Source of the DNA: Marsupella aquatica
Taxonomy: Eukaryota; Marchantiophyta
Reading direction: 5' to 3'
NCBI GenBank assembly: GCA_973895155.1
Contig: OZ316899.1
Location: 5,766,001-5,830,000, forward strand
DNA: 64,000 nucleotides
How positions within the stretch are numbered: the stretch's first letter is position 1; each line of letters starts with the position of its first letter. The notes beneath the pieces were generated by a model. It was not told the DNA's origin and did no database searches. It saw nothing but the letters and a program-made list of their open reading frames with translations. Made by a program: the position numbers and the translations under genes. Positions 10,549 to 21,302 of this stretch are shown in pieces.

Positions 10549-13500
10549 CTAAGTCTGAGTCCAAACTCGAGCCATGCGCCTAGACCACTTCCTCCTCAAG
10601 AAACTCAAACCCAAAGCCTTCAGACTCGGCCTTAGGCACTCCACTTTCCAGAAACTTGAGTCCAACTCATCCGAATCAGAACCAGTCAAGCCACTTTTGA
10701 AACTCAAGTCCAACGGATGCGCCTGGACTAGTGCCTTGTCTTCAAACTCACTCAAGTTGGAACTTGAGTCCATTCCCTTCTCGGTCCTCCTCTTGAAGAT
10801 CTTCACCCTTTTCCCTGCATAAGGTACTTGGTGAACTGTTCCATCCAACTCCCGAATAGTGTAGGTCGCATTTGCATGAACAGCAACCACCACATACGGA
10901 CCTTGCCACCTCCGAGCAAACTTGTTTTGGCTCAAGTGTTGCTTGTCCAACTTACTTTCGTAAACCAGAACCCAATCCCCTTCCTTAACCAAGACAGGCC
11001 TCAACCAATGAGTCCTGTCGAACCTGCCCTTGTTCCTTAACCTTGCCATCTTCAATTGTTTCCGAGCCACCTCAATCTTCGCGGGTAACAAGTTGAAGTG
11101 TTCGATCCTTCGAGCCAGCAACTCCTCTCTTGAAACTTCATCTTTCCATCCAATCAGTCGCCAGCTGCAAACATCTTCCTCGAGTGGCATCATCGGCAAG
11201 TGCCCAGTAAGTAGCTCAGTCGAAACGTATCCGGTCACTGAGCTACAAGTCATCCGATCCGCTAACAGAGCAAGTGGAAGGAGACTCGATCACCTGCCCA
11301 AGTCCCCATCACAAGCCTTAGCCAAAGCGCCCACAATCTGGATGTGCCCCCTTTTAGATTTCCCATTGCCTTTCGGATTGTAACTCAAAGTCAGCTTCAA
11401 TTTGATGCGGTATTGGTCAAAAAACTCTTGCGCTTCCTTGGAGCTGAGCTCCCCCCTATCAGCTCTGATTCTTGTAAAGCACCCATGCCTTGCAATGATG
11501 TCCTCAAGTATGAACTGGCAAACGACAACAGTAGTGTTCAAAACCAACGCTCTCCCTTCCACATAAGAAGACAAGTCTTCTCTCGCCAAAACCAAGTATC
11601 TCGCCCCATTGCTCTCTCTCGGCATGTACACCACATCAACAGCCCATTGAAAGTGTAGAGCCACGGGGTAAGTCGGAACCAATCCATCCCTATGTCGGAT
11701 CCTCGAGTAAAACTGGCAAATCTCGCAAGTCTCGACATAGTCTCGAACGGCCAAGTATAAACCTAGCCACCAGTACAGCTTCCGAACCCTCTCGTAAGTC
11801 GAATGCACCCCTTTGTGCCCAGCCATGTCAACATCATGGCTCTCTTTGAGAATTTGGTCTTTCTCATCCTTAGTATCCACAACCCTCTGCAACAACTGAC
11901 TTGGGTCCTTATGCCTTCGCCACAAGTAGCCCTCCCTCAATAGGAACTTGTAAGATCTCTTCTGGATCTTGATAAACTCCTGGTAACTCCACTCTGGTTG
12001 CTTCTCCAAAGTGCTAATGTAACGCCCGATATCCAACAACTCTCCCAAGTAGAGTTCTTCCTTGAACTCTAGACTTCCAACACTTTCGGTTCCGGTCACC
12101 TCGCCAACTCTCATTGCTACCTCATTTCCGAATCTCGCCCTTGACAGCATGTCGGCAACCAGATTATCCTTTCCTGCAATGTGACTTGGCTTAGGGTTGA
12201 ACATCCGAATGAAAGCAATCCACCTGAGCATCGCTATGTCAGGCGTGTCACAATTTGCAATCATCCCCAGCAGCGATTGGCAATCAGTCTCAACCACCAC
12301 CGGCGCCCCAATCAAATAGTCCCTCTCTTGATGGAGTGCCACCTTGGCACCCCAAAGCTCCCTCTTAACTTGGGCATGTCTCCTTTGCCTTTCTGTAAAA
12401 AAATTTGCCCCAAATCTGATCGCATACCTTTCCCCATTCTCGTCATCTTGCCCAACAGCCCACCCAGCTGCGAACGGACTCGCATCAACAGTCATGATCA
12501 GTGGTCGCCCGCTCTCATAGTGCGCAGCTCGGAGAACTGGCGGGCTCATGAGAGCGCTCTTAAGCTTAGCCATTGCTTCACTATGCTCGGGTAGCCATCT
12601 CCACTTAACCTTTTTCTTCAACAGCTCATAGAGCGGGTCCGCCAGGTGCGAGAAGTGAGGGATCCAGATCTTGTAAAAGACACAAGCACCCAGAAACCTC
12701 CAAACTTCCGGCACCGATTCGCAATCCTTCATCTCGCTAATAGCTCTCACCTTATCCATGTTCGGCTTCCTTCCATAAGATCCGCACATTTGCCCAACGA
12801 CTTTCACCTCTTTCATCCTGAATTCAGACTTCTCCCCCGAAAGAGTGACTCCCACATCAATCAGCTTCTCGAGAACTGCCTTAACATTCACAATGTGATC
12901 CCACACAAACTGCCGGATCCCATCACTCCTCAAGGTCTCATCCTTTCCTTCAGCCAAGCACCCATTTATCAGGACATCATCAATGAACGGTCTTGCTTTT
13001 TCTGGAATGAATGGCTCCAAGATTTTACTCATCGCATTTTGCATGTGCGCTACTGAGTTTGTCGCCCCTTGAGGAAGAGTGCACATCCTCAAGAGGCCTA
13101 GCGGGATCCTCATAGTCGTAATGTCTCGGCTCTCTTGCACCAACTAGAACTGGTTGTTACCTGAAAACAAATCACCCATGGAGTAGATCGCCCTCCCAGC
13201 AAACTCCTCCGCAAACTCATCCACGAGTGGCCCAACTCCCACATTCTTGATGGTCACCTTGTTCGGAGGTTGCATATCCTGAATGAACCTCAAGCTTCCA
13301 TTCTTCTTTCTCATTGTAAACCATCTGTTCGAGTAGGGAGCATCAGACCTCTCAAGAATCCTAGCACTCAGCTTCTCCTTAAGCAGTTCTGCAAGCTTTG
13401 GAGCTAAAGCCCGCGGAACCAAAATCGGTTTCAGATCCCATGGAACATGAGGGACAGTAAAGATGACCATCGGTGTCACCTTACTTGGATCCGCACAACC

Positions 13501-13926
13501 AATCTCCTCAATCAAAAATGAGAATGCCTTGCCATGCTCCATTATCATCTTTCGAAATGCCACTTGCTCCACCTCCGTAAGTAACCCATCCGAACCAATC
13601 TTAAGCTTTGCCAAACTCTCTTGAGTAAACTTATGCCCTATCCGATCAGTTGGCCTCAGCCTTGGTTCCAATCTCGCTCGATCCATACCCTCCATTGCAT
13701 CGTCCGGCAAAGGTATCGCCGCCGGCCTCACCTTCTTGTGGACCGTCTTGTATTTGGTACTCGAGTATACAAGCACGGCCATAGACGAGTACTGCCTTTC
13801 CAACTCCTTCTCCAGCTTGTCCCTTCCTAAGTTAGACTCCGCACATTCGAGTGGCTCTTCCTTTCCATTATCCATCCTGTTTTCCCTTTCACAAGGAGCT
13901 AAGGAACAAGCACTCCGCCGATCCAC
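10549..13926 (-). pseudogene. pol: Element 2 pol: RT, RNase H, integrase
   Basis: The minus-strand frame runs from 13926 through a TAG at 13144-13146 (NNQF-stop-LVQESRD, where Gln is usual) to 11290, then changes frame to 10549. RT carries LPQGATNSVAHMQNAM and RPFIDDVLI. RNase H has TVDASPFAAGWAVG and VETDCQSLLGMI. Integrase has an HHCC finger (SHDVDMAGHKGVH, CEICQFY) and catalytic Asp in WAVDVVYMP and IRADRGELSS. The third catalytic residue reads GNGKSKRGH, whereas the relative at 45031-45070 has GNGKSERGH, so Glu has become Lys. The C-terminal part (11253-10549) includes GDWVLVYESKL and RRWQGPYVV, typical of Ty3 integrase tails. Confidence 0.9.
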
Positions 13927-13931
13927 TCTTT

Positions 13932-14384
13932 TCAGCGAAGTGCCAAGTCATTTTCCGGACCTGGACCAGAGTCGACACTCTCAACCCTCAACCCTTTCCT
14001 ATTCCTCTCGTTTCCAGGTAAAACAGCCGGAAATTGAACCACCTCTTTCCCATCTTTGCTCCGAACCTTCACCATGAAGGTAGTATCATCCAGAACCTTC
14101 GTCTCCATCCTCCATTCAGTGATGAACGGCATGCCCAATATCACCGGAAATGACAAGTGCTCATGAACAAAAATGTTACAAGCCTGCTTGACATTCCCGA
14201 ACTTCACCATCACATTCGGACATCCGCCCCAAAGATAGTCCTTCATTGAACTCACCGAGTTCACACTCAAAAGCAACTCATTATCCACCGGCCAATTCTC
14301 CTTTTGAAACACCTTTGGATCCATCAAGTTGATCTTCGAGCCAGTATCAATGAGCACCCGCACCTTGCCTTCCATTCCTTCCAC
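13932..14384 (-). pseudogene. Element 2 aspartic protease
   Basis: The 150-codon frame contains VRVLIDTGSKINLMD, the retropepsin active-site D-T-G followed by the typical Ty3 N-(L/I)-M turn. Further on are LSFPVILGMPFITEW (the ILG motif before the dimer interface) and a charged C-terminus. It is separated from gag by a frame change and from RT by a 5-nt gap, so this copy cannot make an uninterrupted polyprotein. The homologous segment in element 4 has D-S-S at the active site. Confidence 0.85.
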
Positions 14385-14498
14385 CTGGCACTCGCTCTCC
14401 GGACTTGCTCAAGCCCAGTATCCATCTCGGTAAGCATAACCGTTTCCTTTCATTGAGCCCATGACATGAATGGTCCTCGACTGCACGGTAATGCTTTC

Positions 14499-16357
14499 TC
14501 ATTCTCCCCCTTCAGTCGGGTCCCTGTTTGCCACAGACTCAACTTTGCTTCCGGTTCCCATGAGCTCCTCTTCTGCATCAAAGAACTCATCGTCCAAGTT
14601 CATGAGCTCCTCTTCAAGGGACTTGACCTTCTTTGGTTTCCCCAAGTCTGACTCTTTGGGGCCAGCAAGCTTACTACCTGAACCCATGGACACCCCAGCA
14701 GTGTAAGTTCGGAAACTCCCAATTTCCGTCTCGCCAGCCTCCCCCATCAAGGTGTGAGGGCCCTCTTTGTAAATCCGTTTCCTCTTGGATCTCTCCAAGA
14801 TCGCTTCCGGGATCTCCCGCCTCATACTGCCAAAGAACTCTGCATTGGTAAACCCTTGAGCCTGTTGGCTCCAAAACTTCTCAGCTACAACCTCCGGGTA
14901 CATGGCCTGGTCCACATCCCTGCCAAGCACCCAGCCCGGGTCCTTCCTGATTGGTTTCCCTTTCTCCGGCTCTTTCTCGCTCATTTCCTCTTCTTCGAAC
15001 CTAACCCTTCTTTCCTTGTCTCGAGTATCCCGCCTCTCTCGCTCCCCTAATTGAGACGGAGTGTCATCCTTGTCGGTTTTCTTCCTTTTTGACTCAACCG
15101 AGGCATCCCAGCTAGCCCCAACCTCAACCGTTATCACATTGATCAGCACCGGGTCACTCCATCCGGATCTCTCTCGCACCAGATCCGCCAAGCGCTTGTA
15201 AAACTTATACGTTTCCGTCACGGGGCCATCCAACTCCACATTGTAAACATTCGCTTCTAGGTGCAAAGAGGACGCCTCTTCAACTCGCTTCCCAGCTCGC
15301 TTCTTAGCCAAAGCCTTCATGCCTCCCTTGTTGGAGTTGAATGGAATTGGCTCTTCAGTATCGGCAAACGATATCTTTTTCTGACCAACTTCACTGACGA
15401 ACTTGATCAGCCCTTTATCCGCAGCTTCCCTTAGGTCCAAGCACTCCCATTTATCATGCTCTTTGCTATTGCACCACATGCATGGCCAACTCTGCATCTC
15501 TTGCTTCCTCTTGGGAGCACTCGCAACCCTCAGTTTTGGATTCTCAACCGCATGTGCCGCCAAGATCTTCAGGTTCTGCATCATTTTCGCGAGATCATCC
15601 ACCGATGGTTTGATCTCATCCTTTGCTGGTTCTTGCTTCCCTTTCCTCAATATCGGTTCCGACGGCCTTAGGTCGAGAGTGGTAGCCTCCTTGTCTAGCT
15701 CTCACCGCCGGTGTTGATTGCTCACTTTTGACACCGCTTTCTCAACTTGGTTCTAGTCGTTAGACAAGGTAACTCTCAAAGGTTCCAGCAGCTCCATCGC
15801 GTTCTCAAGCTCCTCTCGAAGGTCCTCATTGGCTGCCCTCAAGAAGGGCGTCAAGCGCTCAACTCAATGATTCCCACATCCCGCTTCGGTAACTGAGACA
15901 CCCTTCTCTTGAACTCCCTTAGGAGCTCTTGCGGCCCCTTCAGCTTCTTGTTCCTGTCATTCACCCAATCCAAGAAGGTAGCCTGCGTGACCCGACCAGC
16001 ATCCTCCGCTTGGAACTCCTCTTTCATCTTCTGGTCGAAGTCATCCCAGCCCTCAGCTGACTTAACGATGGTCCGCACTGTCAAACTCAACTCCTTCTCA
16101 ACCAGCACCATGAACTCTTTCACAGCTGTCCCTTCGTCCAACTTGTAGACAGCTGCTTCTGTCAAGTAAGACTTAAGGTAGCTTGTCACATTTCTCCCAT
16201 CGAACTGCCCATTCTCCTTCAGAATCTCTTGGAGACACCGAGTAGTTCTATTCGCTTCCCTGTTCGCCCTTTCCGACTCAAGCTCTTCCTTCCTTATGGT
16301 TCTCATCATCGACATGATGATGCTTGAGATTCGATTGACTTTGTCATAGTCACCCAT
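14499..16357 (-). pseudogene. gag: Element 2 gag, two frames
   Basis: The N-terminal half (from a Met at 16357 to 15851) is a charged helical capsid-like region with YLTEAAVYKLDEGTAVKEF and PQELLREFKRRVSQLPKRD. After a frame change near 15700-15850 the C-terminal half (15650-14499) carries a zinc knuckle C-M-W-C-X4-H-X4-C, a long Glu/Arg/Lys-rich segment, and a DPGWVLGRDVDQAMYPEVV block that also begins element 4. The open frame reaches back through the PBS into the LTR, so leader and gag are very close together. Confidence 0.8.
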
Positions 16358-16380
16358 CTCATCCAATCGCCCCAAGGAAT

Positions 16381-16398
16381 CCCTAGTATGGCCGCCAA
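16381..16398 (-). promoter_or_regulatory. Element 2 primer binding site (candidate)
   Basis: On the minus strand TTGGCGGCCATACTAGGG follows the LTR end ...TCGTGACA immediately. TGG at the start fits complementarity to a tRNA 3' CCA, but I cannot name the tRNA. Confidence 0.4.
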
Positions 16399-16750
16399 TG
16401 TCACGAGGACTTAAAGTTAGGGGCTCCTCGGGCAAACTGTGCATTTCTGGCTACGATTGGGACAGGCGACAAGCACTTTTCGGAGCAAACTCTCACTCCT
16501 TTATATTTTTTACTTTTCTCACAAAGGTTACAATAGGTGCCCTCGAGTAAGCTTGCCCACAAGAGTCTGGTAGCTGGCCCTATGGCGGGCCGCTACCTCT
16601 AACTTGTCGAGTAGAACTCCTTGAGTGACTAACTACTCAAAATCTGACGGAAAAACTATCCTCCTTAGGTCACAAAACCAAAACTTGACTAGCTACTCCA
16701 CTAGTCTAAAACAGCTCACACGGAACTCGGGCCTGGACCAACAAGGCTCC

Positions 16751-18155
16751 TGTGATGCCTAGACAGGAATCACTCGGCGAGTTAAGTGGGTAAAGCAGGA
16801 ATGCACCCTGGAAACACCTTAGTATAGGGACAAAACAAGGAAAATATAAACAATTAGGGGCGACTATGGAACCCGGGCCGAGGCCGGAGGTAAGGACGCT
16901 GGGGGTGAAAACTCAATTAGGGTTAGGGCGCGCTAAGCGTCGGCGGCTAGGAAGGATCAACGGGAGGAAGGACCGGAAGAGGAGAGGGGTAAGGAGTGCT
17001 TGCAGGAGATGGTGGCTCATTTGCGAGCACGAACTAGGCAGACGACTACGGGAGGCCAACTACTGTCAGCTGCTTAGGCAAGCACTCGGAGAGAGAGTAG
17101 ATACCGACGACCGACCTAAGGAGGGTATGAGCAACGTCAATCAAGCGGCACATTTCTGGGGATGCCTGTTCGAACGGGCAACTGAGTACATCAAGACTTA
17201 CGAGGACGAGGAATCAGAAAGGGCAGCTCAAGAACGGCAGGAGCTCGCTCGATTGTGGGAGCTGCAGAAGACGGCTTTCTTAGGAGGCGTGAGTGGGCAG
17301 GGCGGGCGCTGATCTCCAAGTTTAGGATTAGGATCAGGACCAGGAGCGGCCCTGACACTTAGCTTAGTGGGATTGCGGTTCCACTGGTAGGAGCAACACT
17401 TGTGCTCCTGCCTTGCTGTACATAGGTAGATCCGGGCAAGTAGATTACTGTTAGGTAGATTAGGCTTACGCTGCAAAGAATTAGGCGGATCCACTACCAG
17501 GATAAGTACCTGGGCAGCGGGGAGCTCAGGGCCTCTTCTTTAGCAAGTTTTTAGTTTGCACCAGCCGGGCTGGGATCAAGTAGTAAGAGAAGCTCTCGGT
17601 TAGTCATACAGTGACCCTTGTGTATATTCATGTTTCCTCATGCCTAAGAGCTGAATAGAGTTGGCCTCACGGCTTAGTTCGCAGAGTTTGTGTATGAGAT
17701 GTACTATTTGTATGGCCAGTGCATGGTATGACTCAGTCAGAAGGAGTCATTTTGCTATTTGTGTGTCGCATTAACTTGTGTGAAGAGTGCCCACATCAAC
17801 TAATAGAGGAAGGAAAGTAAGCAGGGGAGTGAGAGTTGGATGTGTCGAGCTGAGAGAGGTCTTAGCGGCTTAACCAAGCCTATTGGGGATCATTCCGGCG
17901 GCGGAATCCAAACATACCTAACAAGACGGAGGGGAAGACAAGGGAAGGCCTAGATTAGGCCGGCTACGTATCTCATGACCCGATGAAGGATCTGTCCAGT
18001 ATATGTGTGTAAAATGTTAATAGTAGTAGTAGAAGAAGGTTAGCAGCGTCCCATGCCGCTAAGCCGCGGAAACGGCCTCGCCAAGCACGAAACCTGCGGG
18101 AATCGGCTTGAGCTGGGGGGTTTCTTGGGTTTAGGGAGCCATGGGACGCACCACA
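16751..18155 (+). repeat. Element 3 5' LTR
   Basis: It starts TGTGATGCCTAGACAGG and ends GGGACGCACCACA, with TG and CA ends. At 1405 bp it is long for Ty3 and contains a 148-codon frame. Its last 60 bp or so recur at 62161-62221. Confidence 0.95.
16866..17312 (+). CDS. LTR-internal ORF, 148 codons (5' LTR copy)
   Basis: A basic, Arg-rich frame that begins with an ATG 115 bp into the LTR. Its N-terminal half is KRRRLGRINGRKDRKRRG-type sequence, followed by a helical acidic segment (ATEYIKTYEDEESERAA) and a Gly tail. It is intact in both LTRs. Of six differences between the copies inside the frame, four are synonymous and two hit neighbouring codons (Q to R, R to W). It could be chance in a GC-rich stretch or a small regulatory or RNA-binding protein. 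I recognise no family. Confidence 0.3.
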   Translation: MEPGPRPEVRTLGVKTQLGLGRAKRRRLGRINGRKDRKRRGVRSACRRWWLICEHELGRRLREANYCQLLRQALGERVDTDDRPKEGMSNVNQAAHFWGCLFERATEYIKTYEDEESERAAQERQELARLWELQKTAFLGGVSGQGGR

Positions 18156-18180
18156 TTTTTGGCGCTAGATGGAGGGGGCA
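18156..18180 (+). promoter_or_regulatory. Element 3 primer binding site (candidate)
   Basis: TGGCGCTAGATGGAGGGG starts at about 18160, five bases after the LTR end. TGGCGC is a common start of plant Ty3 primer sites, but the tRNA is not identified. Confidence 0.45.
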
Positions 18181-18224
18181 TTTCTTAAGCCGTGAGATAT
18201 GAAGTTAGAAAGGAAGCATAGGTA

Positions 18225-20017
18225 ATGACTGACCTTACACCGAGGGAAGAAAGAGTGATTCAACGGGAGAGAGCTCGACTGCAGCAGCTCGCCGGGTGGC
18301 ATGATACACAGCGACTGAGAGGGGCAGAAAGAGCTGGTAGCTCCGAAGCTGGGAGTGGCATCGAAGAAGACATACCAGAAGAAGAGTCGATAAGGAGAAG
18401 TGAGTCTCCAACCGACATGGGGGAACCAGAGGCACGGTCAGACGAGAGGCCAGGGACCAGACTGAGCCAGCGGTCGCGCATTCATTACAAGGCATTTCAT
18501 GGGAGAGGAGATGAGGATCCGGACGAATGGTTGGATGATTTCGAAGGAACCGCTGCAGCAAATGGAGAATCGGCCATCAAGATGCAGATTCTTCCCGGCC
18601 TGTTCAAGGGTGAGGCTAGGCCTTGGTACAGAGCATTAGATGTGGAAGATCAAGCCATCTGGGATATCTTTAAAACACTCTTTGTTAAGGAGTTTCGACC
18701 CATTGGAACTTCAGAACTAGTAGTGCTGAAGTTGGGACGACTTCGGTTCAAGGAGAACAAATCCTTCAGGAAGTTCTTGCAACGCTTTCAGAAATTGGTA
18801 AGACGTACAAAGACCAATGCATCTGAAGGTATGCAACTTCAATGGTTGGTGAATGCTTTGCCACAGAAGATGAGTTTTGCAATTAGGAAGGAGAACCCGG
18901 AGACCTTGGCCGAGGCAATTAAGAATATTCAATTATACATTAATGCAGATATCACAAGCCGGAAGAAACAGCTTAAGTCTGAGAGTTCCTCATCAGAGGA
19001 GGGATCACCCCATAAGAAAAAAGATAAGAAGAAGAAACATTCTAAGAACTCAAGCTTGGATAGTGGAAGTAGCAAGAGTGAGTCATCTTCTAGTTCTGAA
19101 GAAGAAAAAATAGGAAAAGAAAGGGCAGAAGGAGAGGGAAGACGAAAGTCAAGCTGGAGGCTAAGCCACCAGATAACATCGTGGCCCTTACCGAGCAACT
19201 TAAGGCTATAATTGCAGAGGTAAAGCCAAAGAAGAAGGTAGTACAAGAGGATAGCTCTGTATGGTGTGCCTTATGTTATAAAATCGGACACCATAAAGAT
19301 GCGTGTCCTAAACTTAATACTAATCATGTTCGGCATGTGGCCGAGATCAGACCGTGTCAGGGAGAAGTAGAGTACTTTTTAGGAGATGCCGCTGATAGTG
19401 TTTTCGGCATCAGTGAGACTGGAGCACGAGACCTATCCAACAGACCTGCATCCCTGTGGTCAGGATTAAGGAACAATCCAGGAGAGATGTATCCTCGGAT
19501 TATTCAGAACCCGTCAGTACCTCCTAGGCCGAATGTGCAAAGATTTGTGGCATGCTATAATTGTGGTCAACCTGGCCATTTTGCTAGAGAATGCCCGAAT
19601 GCACGCAAACAGGGTGATGGACAACCAGCTCAGCTATGTATGGGATGCCGACAGGAAGGTCATATGCTAGGGCAATGTCCTACTTGGGTGGCAGGCCTGG
19701 CCGCAAATCCTAAACTCTTGCCAGTTAAGGTCTTACCGCCAGGTACTACCCCCGGAGGAGTTCAAATCAACCACATCGAACTAGGATGGCAAGAGGATGC
19801 CGAGGCAGAGTTCGTACCATCTGATGATGAGACCGAAGCCCTATCAACCTTCTCAGAAGAGGATTTAGATCATGATTGCTACCGAGTCTCTACTCGATTG
19901 ACTAGAAGGAAGGAAAGGTGGGATGGGCTGGCCAAAAATAAAGGGAAGGTTACAGAGGAAAAGATCGACTCTTCGTCAACATCAACGGAAGGAGAAGGGA
20001 GGGCTCCGGCAATATAG
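18225..20017 (+). pseudogene. gag: Element 3 gag with three zinc knuckles
   Basis: The first frame (18225-19211) has a charged N-terminus, then a Ty3 capsid (retrotransposon gag) domain around DPDEWLDDFEGTAA, ARPWYRALD and FRKFLQRFQKLVRR, and a Lys/Ser/Glu-rich linker. A frame change of -1 type near 19140 continues into 19181-20017. That part carries three CCHC knuckles: CALCYKIGHHKDAC, CYNCGQPGHFAREC and CMGCRQEGHMLGQC. A TAG at 20015-20017 separates it from the protease in the same frame. The first change needs one extra base. I do not see a clean slippery heptamer, so mutation is likelier than programmed frameshifting. Confidence 0.85.
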
Positions 20018-21202
20018 GTAAGCCATGAGCCCACTTGTGAACCCAATCCTTCACAAGATAGCGACTTCAATCGAGATCATCCTAAGTTGTTCTACCCCTC
20101 TGTTACGGCTAGTGTTAATGAACAACTGAGAGAATTAGAAACCCTGGAGAATACCGAAGCCATTGCCAAGGATGTGAAACGAGCAAAAGCATTGTTTGCT
20201 TTGGAGGATCCAACAGCTGCGGAGATTAGCGTGGCAAAACAGGCCGAATCCAAGATGGGAACACCACCAGAGGAGAAGCCGATTGTTCCCTATGACCTGG
20301 CTAAAGATATACTAGAATCTAGAGTCTCGGCAACAGTAGGTCAACTATTGAAAAATAGCCCGTACTTTCGGAAGCAGTTAAGAAAGGCGATCCTCGGCAA
20401 GCCAAGATTACCCAAGGTAGCGACCAGATCCGACGTACTAATGATAGAAGAAGATCGAGGAGCCCCAACATTACCATTAATGATTCAAGGAGAATTATTA
20501 CTACGGGTACCCATCGATGGAGGATCAGGGGTATGTATTATGATTGATTCAATAGCAAAAGGGTGGGGTCTAACTCCAGAGATGACTGGAAGAGTGTTGA
20601 ACATGGCCAATGGATATCAGGTCATTCCCACGGGAGTGTTAACCGGCATCAAGACAGAGATAGGAGGTATCTTTTTTAGCATTAACTATGTAGTAATGAG
20701 GCCGGTAAATCCTACGTCATTCCGGCTATTGATTGGTAGGCCGTGGCTATACCTAGCCAAGGTAATAGAGGATTGGGGTAAGAAGGAGTTCACTTTTGGG
20801 ACCCCCTCTATCACGGTATCCTGGGATACCAAGGATGACAGCAGAAGAAGCATCAGGGAGGTAGACGGGTACGACAGTGGACTGGAGTCAGCCGATGAAG
20901 TACGTTGGCTAGAATGCCTCACTGACCTAACCGAAGAAAGTGTCTTTGGACCAGAGGTACCCCCCAGCGGATTATGGCAAGAACCAATGGAAGGTGACTT
21001 GGAAGAAGAAGACGAAGAGGTCGAGGACTGCTTTACAATAGAATCCACCTTTTTAGCTGCAATTCCGGAGGAAGTAAAGGATGTAGACCAATTGGATGAA
21101 ACGGCTAAGTGGGGAGCAGCAGCAGGGACAGTGGATTTTCTGCAGGCGTTGTGGCAGAGCCGGCAGGGTTCACAACGCCATCGATCATCGGCAAAGAATT
21201 AA
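20018..21202 (+). pseudogene. Element 3 aspartic protease region
   Basis: In frame with the gag C-terminus after the TAG. The active-site region reads VPIDGGSGVCIMID, so D-G-G stands where D-T-G or D-S-G is usual. Related plant Ty3 elements often have DGGSGVN here. A flap-like segment and FRLLIGRPWLY (the ILG-type motif) follow. The C-terminal 130 residues are acidic and probably an unstructured linker. The frame ends at 21202 and RT resumes in another frame. Confidence 0.8.
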
Positions 21203-21302
21203 ATACCAAGGGATCGGCATACAAGCCGATTACGAGGGCAGAACAAATTGAGGCCCTATTAGAAGCCGGGAGAGCACAGCTCCTGACCCTCAAGAGGAAG
21301 AG

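Noticed and set aside
19097-19150. Programmed -1 frameshift in element 3 gag
   Set aside because: The A-rich run does not form a proper X-XXY-YYZ heptamer in the zero frame and no strong pseudoknot is evident. A one-base loss is simpler.
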